Source: Aureibaculum sp. 2308TA14-22 | GTDB taxonomy: Bacteria > Bacteroidota > Bacteroidia > Flavobacteriales > Flavobacteriaceae | Assembly: GCF_040538665.1 (NCBI RefSeq) | Contig: NZ_JBEWXT010000001.1 | Coordinates: 832,501-896,500, forward strand | Direction: 5' to 3' | Length of the DNA stretch: 64,000 nt | Part shown: one piece after another, positions 52,501-61,162 of the stretch | Numbering within the stretch: the first letter of the stretch is position 1 | How the letters are laid out: each line of letters begins with the position of its first letter | Made by a program: the position numbers and the translations under genes | Notes under the pieces: model-generated | Databases searched by the model: none | What the model saw: the letters and a program-made list of their open reading frames with translations, nothing else | What the model was told of the DNA's origin: nothing

Positions 52501-53383
52501 TTTATTGTTTATTTTAGTTTTATGTTCGTTTTTAAAAATTAACGGGCAAGAATTGAATGCCTTAGTAATTGTAAATTCTGAGCAAATACAAAACAGTAAT
52601 AAGCAATTGTATGATAATCTTCAGGCTTCAATTTCAGAGTATCTTAATAATACAAAATGGACCGATAAAAGTTATAAACCGCAAGAGCGGGTAAGTTGTG
52701 CCATTACGTTGACAATTTTAGAACAGCCATCTTCAAATGAATTTAAGGGTAATATTTCTATTGTAGCTTCAAGACCTGTTTACAACTCTACATATCAAAC
52801 CCCAATTTTTAATTATAGGGACAATAATTTAACGTTTAATTACACCGAATTTCAAAACTTGATATACAACGAAAATAGTTTTGAATCTAATTTGGTTTCA
52901 ATTCTTACTTTTTATGTGTATACCGTTTTAGGTATTGATGCGGATACATTTGAACTTAATGGTGGTGAAGAGTATCATAAAAAAGCTGAAAAAGTGGTTA
53001 ATTTAGCTCAACAAGGTGGTTTTTCTGGTTGGAACAGAATTGATGGTAATAATACTAGATATCAGTTGAATGAAAATTTATTATCGCCTACTTATAAAGC
53101 CTACAGAACGGCTATGTACAATTATCATTTAAATGGATTAGATATGATGAACGATGATAAAAAGAAAGCCAAAACCAATATTAGCGATGCCGTTCTCACT
53201 TTAAATACCATTTACAATACGCGGCCAAATGCATTTTTATTGCGTGTTTTTATGGATACTAAATCTGATGAAATTGCTGATATATTTTCAGGTGGCCCAC
53301 GTATAAATGCGGTTAAACTTAAAGAGACTTTACTTAAAATTTATCCCACATATAGTGATAAATGGGATAAGATTAAAATTTAA
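52493..53383 (+). CDS. DUF4835-family secreted protein (possibly PorD-like)
   Basis: Exported protein of 296 aa. The start at ATG 52493 gives a signal peptide ([19 protein letters not shown]); the frame is open for 30 further codons upstream inside coaBC, but that part is not a signal. The N-terminal beta region (LNALVIVNSEQIQNSNKQLY) and the segment WNRIDGNNTRYQLNENLLSP are typical of the family. I recall that it has also been called PorD, linked with type IX secretion, but I cannot confirm this here. In flavobacteria it usually sits between coaBC and recN; here recN is about 7.8 kb further on. It overlaps the coaBC end by 8 bp. Confidence 0.82.
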   Translation: MRSLLFILVLCSFLKINGQELNALVIVNSEQIQNSNKQLYDNLQASISEYLNNTKWTDKSYKPQERVSCAITLTILEQPSSNEFKGNISIVASRPVYNSTYQTPIFNYRDNNLTFNYTEFQNLIYNENSFESNLVSILTFYVYTVLGIDADTFELNGGEEYHKKAEKVVNLAQQGGFSGWNRIDGNNTRYQLNENLLSPTYKAYRTAMYNYHLNGLDMMNDDKKKAKTNISDAVLTLNTIYNTRPNAFLLRVFMDTKSDEIADIFSGGPRINAVKLKETLLKIYPTYSDKWDKIKI

Positions 53384-53444
53384 TGTTATTTAAAAAGGGA
53401 AAAATTTAATAACTTTACAGCATACCCTTTTATAAATAAGTAAT

Positions 53445-54947
53445 TTGAATTTTAAATCAGCTTCAAAAAAACTTCTATGTTGTTGTCTAATACTAGTTCT
53501 AAGTAGTTGTGGCAATAACCAAAAGAAAGATGAGCCTACGGTACAAGCTTCCAAACAGCCAAATGTTGTATTTATTGCAGTTGATGATCTGCGACCTGAA
53601 CTAGGTAGTTATGGGAACGCTGTTGTTAAATCGCCCAATATTGATAAACTGGCTTCAGAGGGTATGGTTTTTACAAATCATTATGTACAAGTACCCACCT
53701 GTGGAGCTTCTAGGTTTAGTCTTTTAACAGGTCTTAGGCCTAAAAAGAAAAGTCATTTGTCAAACAATGTATTTGTAGCCGAAATTGCAAATAAGCAAGA
53801 ATCTGAACTGCCAGAATCTTTTGTGCACCAATTAAAAAGAAATGGATATTATACTGTTGGTATTGGTAAAATAAGCCATTCTGTTGATGGTTTGGTTTAT
53901 GGTTATGAGGAAACTCCATCAACAAAGAAAGAAATGCCATACAGTTGGGACGAATTTCTTTTTGACAGTGGGATATGGAAAACAGGGTGGAACGCCTTTT
54001 TTGGATATGCTGATGGAGAAAACCGACAGAGTTTAAAGAAGCAAGTTAAGCCCTATGAAGCGGGTAAAGTTGATGATGACGGTTACCCCGATGGATTGAC
54101 AGCGAACTTAGCGATTGCTAAATTAAAAGAATTAAAAAACAAAGAACAACCTTTTTTTCTGGGTGTAGGTTTTTTTAAGCCTCATCTGCCGTTTAACGCT
54201 CCAAAAAAGTACTGGGATTTATACGACAGGGAAGAAATACCATTGTCAACAAATCCGTATATACCTAAAGGTGTTGATTTGGAAAGCCTACAAAACAGTG
54301 GCGAATTTAAAAGTTATCAGTTATCTGATGAAAAACCCAGTTTGAATAATCAATTGAGTGATGATTATGCAAAAAAAATAAACCATGCCTATTATGCGGC
54401 AGTAAGCTATGTAGATGCACAAATTGGAAAGGTGCTCAATCAAATAAAAAGCCTTAACCTTGATCAAAACACTATCATTATTCTTTGGGGCGACCATGGG
54501 TGGCATTTGGGAGATCATTTAGTTTGGGGAAAACACACCTTGTTCGAAAGAGCATTAAAAAGTCCGTTGATTATAAAAGTACCCAATAGAAAAAGTGGAA
54601 AAACCCTCACAATTAAAGAAACGGTTGATATTTATCCTACAATTTTAGAATTATGTAATATCAATTTGCCACATAATGTGGATGGTGAAAGTTTTGCAAC
54701 TATTTTTGAGAAAGACAAGGACATGAATAAAGATGATGTAGCCTATAGTTATTTTAAAAATGGTATTTCTATGCGAACCCAACAATATCGTTTGACCAAA
54801 TACTATAGAAAACAAAAACCCGTAGTTGAACTTTACGATCATGAAAATGATTCATTAGAAACAAAAAATATAGCCAAAGAAAATCCCAAAGTTGTGCAAG
54901 AATTATTGCCTTTGCTAGAACAAGGAAACACTGGTTTGTATAAATAG
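53445..54947 (+). CDS. Iduronate-2-sulfatase-like S1 sulfatase lipoprotein
   Basis: Fourth sulfatase of the window, outside the main glycan locus. The best start is TTG at 53445, giving a lipoprotein signal (KKLLCCCLILVLSSC, lipobox Cys22); no suitable ATG lies near it. Catalytic elements are complete: VDDLRPELGSYG (Asp47-Asp48), maturation motif CGASR with Cys86, GKISH, GFFKPHLPFNAP and WGDHGWHLGDH. These last motifs are typical of iduronate-2-sulfatase-like enzymes. Length of 500 aa is normal. It begins the accessory block that separates the DUF4835 gene from recN and is 4 bp before the next gene. The real substrate may be a non-iduronate sugar. Confidence 0.9.
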   Translation: MNFKSASKKLLCCCLILVLSSCGNNQKKDEPTVQASKQPNVVFIAVDDLRPELGSYGNAVVKSPNIDKLASEGMVFTNHYVQVPTCGASRFSLLTGLRPKKKSHLSNNVFVAEIANKQESELPESFVHQLKRNGYYTVGIGKISHSVDGLVYGYEETPSTKKEMPYSWDEFLFDSGIWKTGWNAFFGYADGENRQSLKKQVKPYEAGKVDDDGYPDGLTANLAIAKLKELKNKEQPFFLGVGFFKPHLPFNAPKKYWDLYDREEIPLSTNPYIPKGVDLESLQNSGEFKSYQLSDEKPSLNNQLSDDYAKKINHAYYAAVSYVDAQIGKVLNQIKSLNLDQNTIIILWGDHGWHLGDHLVWGKHTLFERALKSPLIIKVPNRKSGKTLTIKETVDIYPTILELCNINLPHNVDGESFATIFEKDKDMNKDDVAYSYFKNGISMRTQQYRLTKYYRKQKPVVELYDHENDSLETKNIAKENPKVVQELLPLLEQGNTGLYK

Positions 54948-54951
54948 ACAC

Positions 54952-56199
54952 ATGAAACATATTATTTTTATAGTAACAGTACTGTTTTACATTTATTTAC
55001 CTGCTCAAGAATTAATTAGGTTCGAAGTGGAAAGCGGAGCATATAATCGTACAGATTGTCCAGTTGCTGTTACTTCATTACCTAAAGAAGTCCTTACTAT
55101 AGCTGATAATTTGCAATTGATTGAACTTTCCAATGATAGAATAGTGTTGGATATGCAAATAAATAAAGAAACAGGGGAGCTGTGGTTTATTTTGAACGGG
55201 TTTACTCCTAAAAATACAGTACGTCAATTTGCTCTTATAAAAAGAAGGAAAAAGTTATCTGCTCAGCAAATCAATTTACAGACTATTAATGGAGGGTTGC
55301 AATTATCCTATAAAAAACAACCAATTTTAAATTACCAATATAAAATGGTTTATCCTCCTAAAGGTATAGACTCCCTATATAAAAAATCAGGATTTATTCA
55401 CCCCTTATGGACACCAGAAGGAGAAGTGCTGACCAGGATTCACCCACCAGATCATTATCATCATTATGGAATTTGGGGGCCATGGACTAAAACTAAAATT
55501 GATAATCGTCATGTAGATTTTTGGAATTTAGGTGAAGGACAGGGTACCGTATTGTTTAAAGATTTTTTAAATAAAACTCAAGGTGATATTTATACGAGCT
55601 TTACCGCATTACAAGAGCATATTGATTTTGGTGCTACTGATAAAAATAGTGTAGCCATTAATGAAAACCTTGAAATACGAGCTTGGAATTTAGGCGATAA
55701 CAAACCTTGGTTAATTGACTACACTACCAAAATCAATAGCCCATTAAAAAATGGAATTCTTTTAGATGCGTATCGTTACGGTGGAGGAATAGGATTTAGA
55801 GCTACAGAGTTGTGGAACAAAGACAATACTAGAGTACTCACTTCTGAAAAAAAAGACCGTAGTAATGCTGATGGAACTTCGGCTAGCTGGGCAATTATTG
55901 AAGGTGCAACCAACAAAAAATCAGGCAAAGGTGGAATCCTTTTTATGAGTCATAAAGAAAACAAACATTTTCCCGAACCTATGCGAGTGTGGCCTATAGA
56001 TGCTAATGAAGGAAGGGGTGACATGTTTTTTGAATTTTGTCCTATTCGTCATAAAGATTGGAAGCTTGAAAGTCAAAAAACATACAGTTTAAAATACAGA
56101 ATGCTTATATTTGATGGTACTTTAAGTGTTGAGCAGGCTGAAATAGCATGGCACGGCTTTGTCAATCCACCAAAAATTAATATAATTTCTAAGAAATAG
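54952..56199 (+). CDS. DUF6807 (PmoA-family) secreted protein
   Basis: Secreted protein of 415 aa with a short signal peptide (IIFIVTVLFYIYLPAQ). The middle and C-terminal parts carry the pattern of the DUF6807/PmoA family: SGFIHPLWTPEGEVLTRIHP, DHYHHYGIWGPWTKTKID, FWNLGEGQGTV, GIGFRATELWN and GILFMSHKENKHFPEP. Despite the family name it is not a methane oxygenase. In Bacteroidetes such genes regularly sit with Gfo/Idh/MocA oxidoreductases, ThuA proteins and sulfatases, as here, so it probably acts on a sugar derivative. It starts 4 bp after the sulfatase gene. The reaction is not known. Confidence 0.8.
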   Translation: MKHIIFIVTVLFYIYLPAQELIRFEVESGAYNRTDCPVAVTSLPKEVLTIADNLQLIELSNDRIVLDMQINKETGELWFILNGFTPKNTVRQFALIKRRKKLSAQQINLQTINGGLQLSYKKQPILNYQYKMVYPPKGIDSLYKKSGFIHPLWTPEGEVLTRIHPPDHYHHYGIWGPWTKTKIDNRHVDFWNLGEGQGTVLFKDFLNKTQGDIYTSFTALQEHIDFGATDKNSVAINENLEIRAWNLGDNKPWLIDYTTKINSPLKNGILLDAYRYGGGIGFRATELWNKDNTRVLTSEKKDRSNADGTSASWAIIEGATNKKSGKGGILFMSHKENKHFPEPMRVWPIDANEGRGDMFFEFCPIRHKDWKLESQKTYSLKYRMLIFDGTLSVEQAEIAWHGFVNPPKINIISKK

Positions 56200-56211
56200 A
56201 AAAATTTAATC

Positions 56212-56961
56212 ATGAAAAAAATAGTACTCCTAGTTTTATGTGTTTTTGCCATAATAAATATGTATGCACAAGATGAAAAGCATGTATTGATTTATACCAA
56301 AAACGGAAAAGGTTTTGTCCATAAAAATATTCCCAATAGCATCAAAGCATTAAAAGAAATTTGTAAGGCTGAAAATATTAAAGCTGAAGCAAGTGAAGAC
56401 CCTACTCTTTTTACAGATGAAAATTTAAAAAAATACGATGCCATTATTTTCTCCAATGCAAATAATGAAGTATTTGATACTGATGCACAAAAAGAAGCTT
56501 TTCAAAAATACATTAAGAATGGCGGTGGTTATGTTGGTATTCACTCTTCAAATGCGGTTGAAAGAGATTGGCCTTGGTATTGGGCTTTGGTTGGAGGTAA
56601 ATTTGTGCGACATGCTCCTCACCAAGAGTTTGACGTAGCAATAATTGATGAAGACCATCCTTCGACTGAGTTTTTGCCCGAGGTATGGAAAGTAGATGAT
56701 GAATGCTATTATTCCAATAATTTAAATCCGAATATAAATGTGTTGCTCGCGGCTGATTTAAGAACGGTTGAGGATAAGCATAAAGTAGAATACCCAAATG
56801 ACATTTTTGGTGATTATTTTCCACTGTGTTGGACAAATAAATTTGAAGGTGCTAGGCAGTGGTACACTGCACTGGGACATGACGCAGAAACCTATGACGA
56901 CCCAACTTTTAGAAAACACCTTAGAGGTGGAATACTTTGGGTATTAAAAATTGAAGAATAG
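56212..56961 (+). CDS. ThuA-domain secreted protein
   Basis: Secreted glutamine-amidotransferase-like protein of the ThuA (trehalose utilisation) family, 249 aa with a signal peptide (IVLLVLCVFAIINMYAQ). It has LIYTKNGKGFVHKNIPNSIK, YDAIIFSNANNEVF, IKNGGGYVGIHSSNAVERDW and the C-terminal ARQWYTALGHDAETYDD, which are the usual ThuA blocks. Members occur with sugar dehydrogenases in oxidative sugar degradation. It lies 12 bp after the DUF6807 gene and 46 bp before a Gfo/Idh/MocA gene, so it belongs to the same operon. Its reaction is not established. Confidence 0.85.
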   Translation: MKKIVLLVLCVFAIINMYAQDEKHVLIYTKNGKGFVHKNIPNSIKALKEICKAENIKAEASEDPTLFTDENLKKYDAIIFSNANNEVFDTDAQKEAFQKYIKNGGGYVGIHSSNAVERDWPWYWALVGGKFVRHAPHQEFDVAIIDEDHPSTEFLPEVWKVDDECYYSNNLNPNINVLLAADLRTVEDKHKVEYPNDIFGDYFPLCWTNKFEGARQWYTALGHDAETYDDPTFRKHLRGGILWVLKIEE

Positions 56962-57007
56962 AAAAAGTAAAAATAATACGAAAAATACAGAACCATAAAA
57001 AAACACA

Positions 57008-58387
57008 ATGCAAAGAAGAAATTTTATAAAAAAAACATCAGTAGCCGGAGCGGCAACATTTTTAGCACCAACCATTTTACCTTCAGGTATACTTGGAAAG
57101 ACCACGGCAAACAAAAAAATTAATATTGGTCAGATAGGCTGTGGACGAATAGCTAGAGATCATGATATGCCTGGTGTAATGCAATATGATAACGCTCGTT
57201 TAATTGCTGTTTGTGATGTCGATAGTAATCGTATGAAGGATGCAAAAGAATTAGTTGAAAACTATTACCGCAAAAAAACGGGTAGTAATAAAGCTGTGGA
57301 TGTTAAGATGTACGGTGACTATAAGGATATGTTGAAAAACAAGGACATTGATGCTGTTGTAATTAGTACGCCAGACCATTGGCATTCGCAACCCGCTATT
57401 GAAGCTGCGTTAGCTGGAAAAGATGTTTATTTGCAAAAACCCACCTCATTAACCCTAGAAGAAGGAAGGTTATTAAGTGATATAATTCAAAAGAAAGGAT
57501 CTATTTTGCAAGTAGGTACGCAACAACGTTCTATGCCTCAATTCAGAATTGCAGCTGAATTAGTAAGAAATGGTAGAATTGGAAAACTGCATACGGTAAA
57601 GGTAGGATTGCCTGGAGATCCTTCAGGACCTGAAGCACCTAAAATGCCAGTACCCTCAAATTTGAATTATGACATGTGGTTAGGGCAAACCCCCTTAATG
57701 GATTATACGGAAATTGGTGTGCATCCACAACAAGGATATGGCAGGCCGGGTTGGCTAAGAATAGAGCAATTTGGTGCAGGAATGATTACAGGTTGGGGGC
57801 AGCATCATTACGATTCTGCAGCTTGGGGTATGGATACCGAATTAACCGGACCAATTTCTATTGAAGCTATAGCTGAATTCCCAAAATCAGGATTGTGGAG
57901 CGTTCATGGCGATTTTATGGCAAAAGCAGAATATAAAAACGGAATAACCATGTACACCAGTGGCGGTTATACTAACGGTATTAAATATATAGGTACTGAT
58001 GGCTGGGTATTTGTATCGCGTGGTGCTTATACGGCATCTGCATCTGATCCCGTTGCAAAAGAAAAAAGTTCAAAAGCGTTATCAGCTAGCGATCCAAAAA
58101 TATTGGAATCCGTTATTGGCTCTAATGAAATTCATCTATATAAAAGCGATGAACAACATGGCAATTGGTTAGAGTGTATTGAAAGTAGAAAAGCTCCAAT
58201 CTCACCAGTAGAAATTGGACATAGAGCCTGCTCGGTTTGCTTAATAACGCATATTGCTATGAAATTAGGAAGAAAATTAAATTGGAATCCAGATACCGAG
58301 AGATTCCTTAATGATGACGAAGCGAATAAGATGTTATCACGTCCGCAACGTAAACCTTATGGTGTAAACAATATAAAAGGTATTTAA
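57008..58387 (+). CDS. Tat-exported Gfo/Idh/MocA-family oxidoreductase
   Basis: NAD(P)-dependent sugar dehydrogenase predicted to act in the periplasm with its cofactor bound before export. A Tat signal (QRRNFIKKTSVAGAA, Arg3-Arg4) is followed by a Rossmann domain (GQIGCGRIARDHD, ICDVDSNRM-like AVCDVDSNRM). Next come the family's STPDHWHSQPA loop and a catalytic-site motif, YLQKPTSLT, with Gln in place of the usual Glu of EKP. A C-terminal substrate domain ends near RPQRKPYGVNNIKGI. Length of 459 aa is normal. It is 3 bp before the next oxidoreductase-like gene. Substrate is probably an oxidised or desulfated sugar of this block. Confidence 0.87.
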   Translation: MQRRNFIKKTSVAGAATFLAPTILPSGILGKTTANKKINIGQIGCGRIARDHDMPGVMQYDNARLIAVCDVDSNRMKDAKELVENYYRKKTGSNKAVDVKMYGDYKDMLKNKDIDAVVISTPDHWHSQPAIEAALAGKDVYLQKPTSLTLEEGRLLSDIIQKKGSILQVGTQQRSMPQFRIAAELVRNGRIGKLHTVKVGLPGDPSGPEAPKMPVPSNLNYDMWLGQTPLMDYTEIGVHPQQGYGRPGWLRIEQFGAGMITGWGQHHYDSAAWGMDTELTGPISIEAIAEFPKSGLWSVHGDFMAKAEYKNGITMYTSGGYTNGIKYIGTDGWVFVSRGAYTASASDPVAKEKSSKALSASDPKILESVIGSNEIHLYKSDEQHGNWLECIESRKAPISPVEIGHRACSVCLITHIAMKLGRKLNWNPDTERFLNDDEANKMLSRPQRKPYGVNNIKGI

Positions 58388-58389
58388 AA

Positions 58390-59808
58390 ATGAAGTTTGA
58401 TAAGTATCTGCTAATACTATTTTTTTTAGTTTTTCTTTCTTGTAAGAATGATAAACAACATATGGATAAACACTCAAATAATGAAGTTTTAGAAAAAGAA
58501 AGAGAAGTGACCTTAATTACGTTGAATCCGGGTCACTTTCACGCCGCTTTGGTTCAAAAGTCTATGTATAGTGGAGTTAATGATACCGTATATGTTTATG
58601 GGCCTGAAGGAAGTGATATAGATAATCATTTAAAACTAATTGATGGGTTTAATGATCGTGAAAAGAATCCTACAAATTGGACAGAAGAGGTTTACCGTGG
58701 TAGTGATTTTCTAAAAAAGATGATTGAAGAAAGAAAGGGAAATGTGATGGTTGTTTCGGGTAAAAACAATAAGAAAATAGATTATATTAATGCTGCCATT
58801 GATGCTGATATCCATGTCTATGCAGATAAACCTTTAGTAATAAATCCTGAAGGGTTTTTGGAATTAGAAGAGGCTTTTAAAAGGGCTCAATCTAAAGAGT
58901 TATTGATTTACGATGTAATGACGGAACGGTTTGAAATTACTACAATTTTGCAAAGAGAACTTTCTATGATTTCTGAAGTTTTTGGAACATTAATAGATGG
59001 TACGCCTGAAAATCCTGCCATTACAAAAGAAAGTGTACATCATTTTTCAAAAAATGTTGCTGGTAAGCCGTTGATTAGACCCGCTTGGTTTTTTGATACT
59101 GAACAACGTGGACAAGGCTTGACTGATGTTTCTACTCATTTAGTTGATCTAATTCAGTGGGAAGCTTTTCCAAATCAAACCCTAAAGAAATCCGATATTG
59201 AAATATTGAATGTGAAACATTGGGCTACAACGTTGAGCATAGAAATGTTTAAAAAAGTTACGGGAGCAAACGATTATCCAGAATATTTAACTAAAGATGT
59301 TGAAGGGGATAAACTTAAAATTTATTGCAATGGCTCTATACTTTATAAAATAAAAGGAAAAGTTGCCAAAACGTCTGTAATTTGGGATTTTGAAGCTCCT
59401 AAAGGAGCTGGTGATACACATTATAGTATAATGAGAGGTACAACTTCCGATTTAATTATTAAACAGGGAACTGAAGAAAATTATAAGCCGCAGCTCTATG
59501 TTAAGCGAAACGAAAATACGGACAAAGCCGACTTTGAAAACCAATTAAAAAAGGCTATTGGCGTTACTTTGGGCAAAAAATATTCTGGATTGGAATTAAA
59601 ACCTATCGATGATTTTACGTACGCGGTGAATGTACCCGATAAATACAAAATCGGGCATGAAGCACATTTTGAACAGGTAACCAAAAACTTTTTAAAATAT
59701 TTAAAATCAGGCACTATGCCTAAATGGGAAGTGCCCAATATGATTGTAAAATACTACACAACGACCGAGGCTTTAAAACGAGTTGAAAGTGAAAAAAAAG
59801 TAGATTGA
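58390..59808 (+). CDS. Gfo/Idh/MocA-like lipoprotein with putative oxidoreductase C-terminal domain
   Basis: Lipoprotein of 472 aa (lipobox VFLSC, Cys18) with the layout of a putative oxidoreductase family related to Gfo/Idh/MocA. The N-terminal half carries TLITLNPGHFHAALVQKSMY and a degenerate EKP-like motif, DADIHVYADKPLVINPEGF. The C-terminal half (about 190-460) matches a putative-oxidoreductase C-terminal domain: GQGLTDVSTHLVDLIQWEAF, KDVEGDKLKIYCNGS and HYSIMRGTTSDLIIKQG. It begins 3 bp after the preceding oxidoreductase and is the last gene of the sugar block. The lipid anchor makes it envelope-attached. No clear dinucleotide-binding glycine motif was seen, so it may not bind NAD in the usual way. 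Confidence 0.8.
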   Translation: MKFDKYLLILFFLVFLSCKNDKQHMDKHSNNEVLEKEREVTLITLNPGHFHAALVQKSMYSGVNDTVYVYGPEGSDIDNHLKLIDGFNDREKNPTNWTEEVYRGSDFLKKMIEERKGNVMVVSGKNNKKIDYINAAIDADIHVYADKPLVINPEGFLELEEAFKRAQSKELLIYDVMTERFEITTILQRELSMISEVFGTLIDGTPENPAITKESVHHFSKNVAGKPLIRPAWFFDTEQRGQGLTDVSTHLVDLIQWEAFPNQTLKKSDIEILNVKHWATTLSIEMFKKVTGANDYPEYLTKDVEGDKLKIYCNGSILYKIKGKVAKTSVIWDFEAPKGAGDTHYSIMRGTTSDLIIKQGTEENYKPQLYVKRNENTDKADFENQLKKAIGVTLGKKYSGLELKPIDDFTYAVNVPDKYKIGHEAHFEQVTKNFLKYLKSGTMPKWEVPNMIVKYYTTTEALKRVESEKKVD

Positions 59809-59824
59809 TTCAATAATTAAATCT

Positions 59825-61060
59825 TTGAAAAAGAGAAATCATTTCGGAATAATACTCAATAATAAAGTCAATAAAAAAGGCTTTGTAAAAAAGATTTTAT
59901 CTGGCGATGCTCCCAATCAGTTAGCATTTTTTAATAAACAAAGAGGAATATTGTTTTCTGATTTGGCAATTGCCGATTTTATTGAAAAAGAACATAAACA
60001 TCATACTATTGAAATAACACAATCAGAAAATAGACAATTAAAAACATTTTCTTCAGGCGAACGGCGTAAAGCCTATTTGGAGTATTGCTTAAATCAAGAT
60101 CCTGATTATATTATTTTTGATAACCCTTTTGACCACTTAGACCATCAATCGCGAATAGATTTGTCAAATAGGCTATTAGAATTGTCCAAAACTATTTCAA
60201 TAATTCAATTGACTAATCGTAAAGAAAGTTTCTTGCCATTTATAAATAACAAGTGGCTCATTGAAGACAATTCCTTTCAGTTATCCGAAATTAACGAAGT
60301 CGCACAGGTAATACAGAATACTTTTAAATCTGACGTTCCAAGTTCGTTATTGTCTTTTAATGAGCAATGTAAAAGCATCGTAAAATTTGATAAAGTTTCG
60401 GTCAGTTATGACGAAAAGCCCATCATTAGAGACATTACTTGGGAAGTTAAGAAAGGGGAGTTTTGGCAATTAATTGGCCCAAATGGTTCTGGAAAAAGTA
60501 CTATTTTATCATTAATTACCGGCGATAATCCGAAAGCTTACGGTCAAAACATTACTATTTTTGACAAAAAGAAAGGTAGTGGAGAGAGTATTTGGGATTT
60601 AAAAAAGAAGATAGGTCATTTTTCTACCAATTTAACGGAGTTATTTAAAAGAAACCATACTGTTAATCAAATGATTTTATCTGGATTCTATGATTCTATT
60701 GGATTATACAGAGAACCATCGGATTTACAGCAACAAAAAGTAGCACAATGGCTTGAGGTTATTAAAATGAGTCATTTAAAAAACACGTACTTTAATAGTT
60801 TAACATTAGGGCAACAACGCTTAATTCTAATTGTTAGAGCCTTGGTAAAACAACCTCCGTTATTAATATTAGATGAGCCTGTAGAAGGTCTAGACCAAGA
60901 GAATGCAAAGTTGGTAACGCAATTAATAAATACCTTAATTAATAGTACTAAAATAACCGTACTTTATGTTTCTCATACTGTTGAAAAATCATTGTTTCCA
61001 ACTAATATTTACGAACTAATTCCATCTAAAAATGGTTCAATCGGGCAATTAAAATTTTAG
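59825..61060 (+). CDS. Double-domain ABC ATPase (ModF-like) with a degenerate first half
   Basis: Cytoplasmic ATP-binding protein of 411 aa beginning at TTG 59825 (MKKRNHFGIILNNK). The C-terminal half is a complete ABC domain: Walker A IGPNGSGKSTIL (near residue 217), signature LTLGQQRLILI, Walker B LLILDEPVEGLD and the H-loop VSHT. The N-terminal half has a signature-like FSSGERRKAYLEYCL and a Walker-B-like DYIIFDNPFDHLD, but no Walker A before it. Such fused ATPases are often annotated as molybdate-type ModF, though no transporter subunits are nearby. It starts 17 bp after the sugar block and 102 bp before recN. Its role is uncertain. Confidence 0.82.
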   Translation: MKKRNHFGIILNNKVNKKGFVKKILSGDAPNQLAFFNKQRGILFSDLAIADFIEKEHKHHTIEITQSENRQLKTFSSGERRKAYLEYCLNQDPDYIIFDNPFDHLDHQSRIDLSNRLLELSKTISIIQLTNRKESFLPFINNKWLIEDNSFQLSEINEVAQVIQNTFKSDVPSSLLSFNEQCKSIVKFDKVSVSYDEKPIIRDITWEVKKGEFWQLIGPNGSGKSTILSLITGDNPKAYGQNITIFDKKKGSGESIWDLKKKIGHFSTNLTELFKRNHTVNQMILSGFYDSIGLYREPSDLQQQKVAQWLEVIKMSHLKNTYFNSLTLGQQRLILIVRALVKQPPLLILDEPVEGLDQENAKLVTQLINTLINSTKITVLYVSHTVEKSLFPTNIYELIPSKNGSIGQLKF

Positions 61061-61162
61061 TTATTCAATAAAAAAGACTTAATTTTGGTCAAGATTTCAA
61101 GCATTTGACCTAAAGAGTAATTAATTAGAGTACATTAGTATTAAAACAGATTAACATCACTT

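Noticed and set aside
54952-56199. Methane monooxygenase PmoA subunit
   Set aside because: The family label PmoA is historical; the protein is secreted, soluble-looking and sits with sugar genes.
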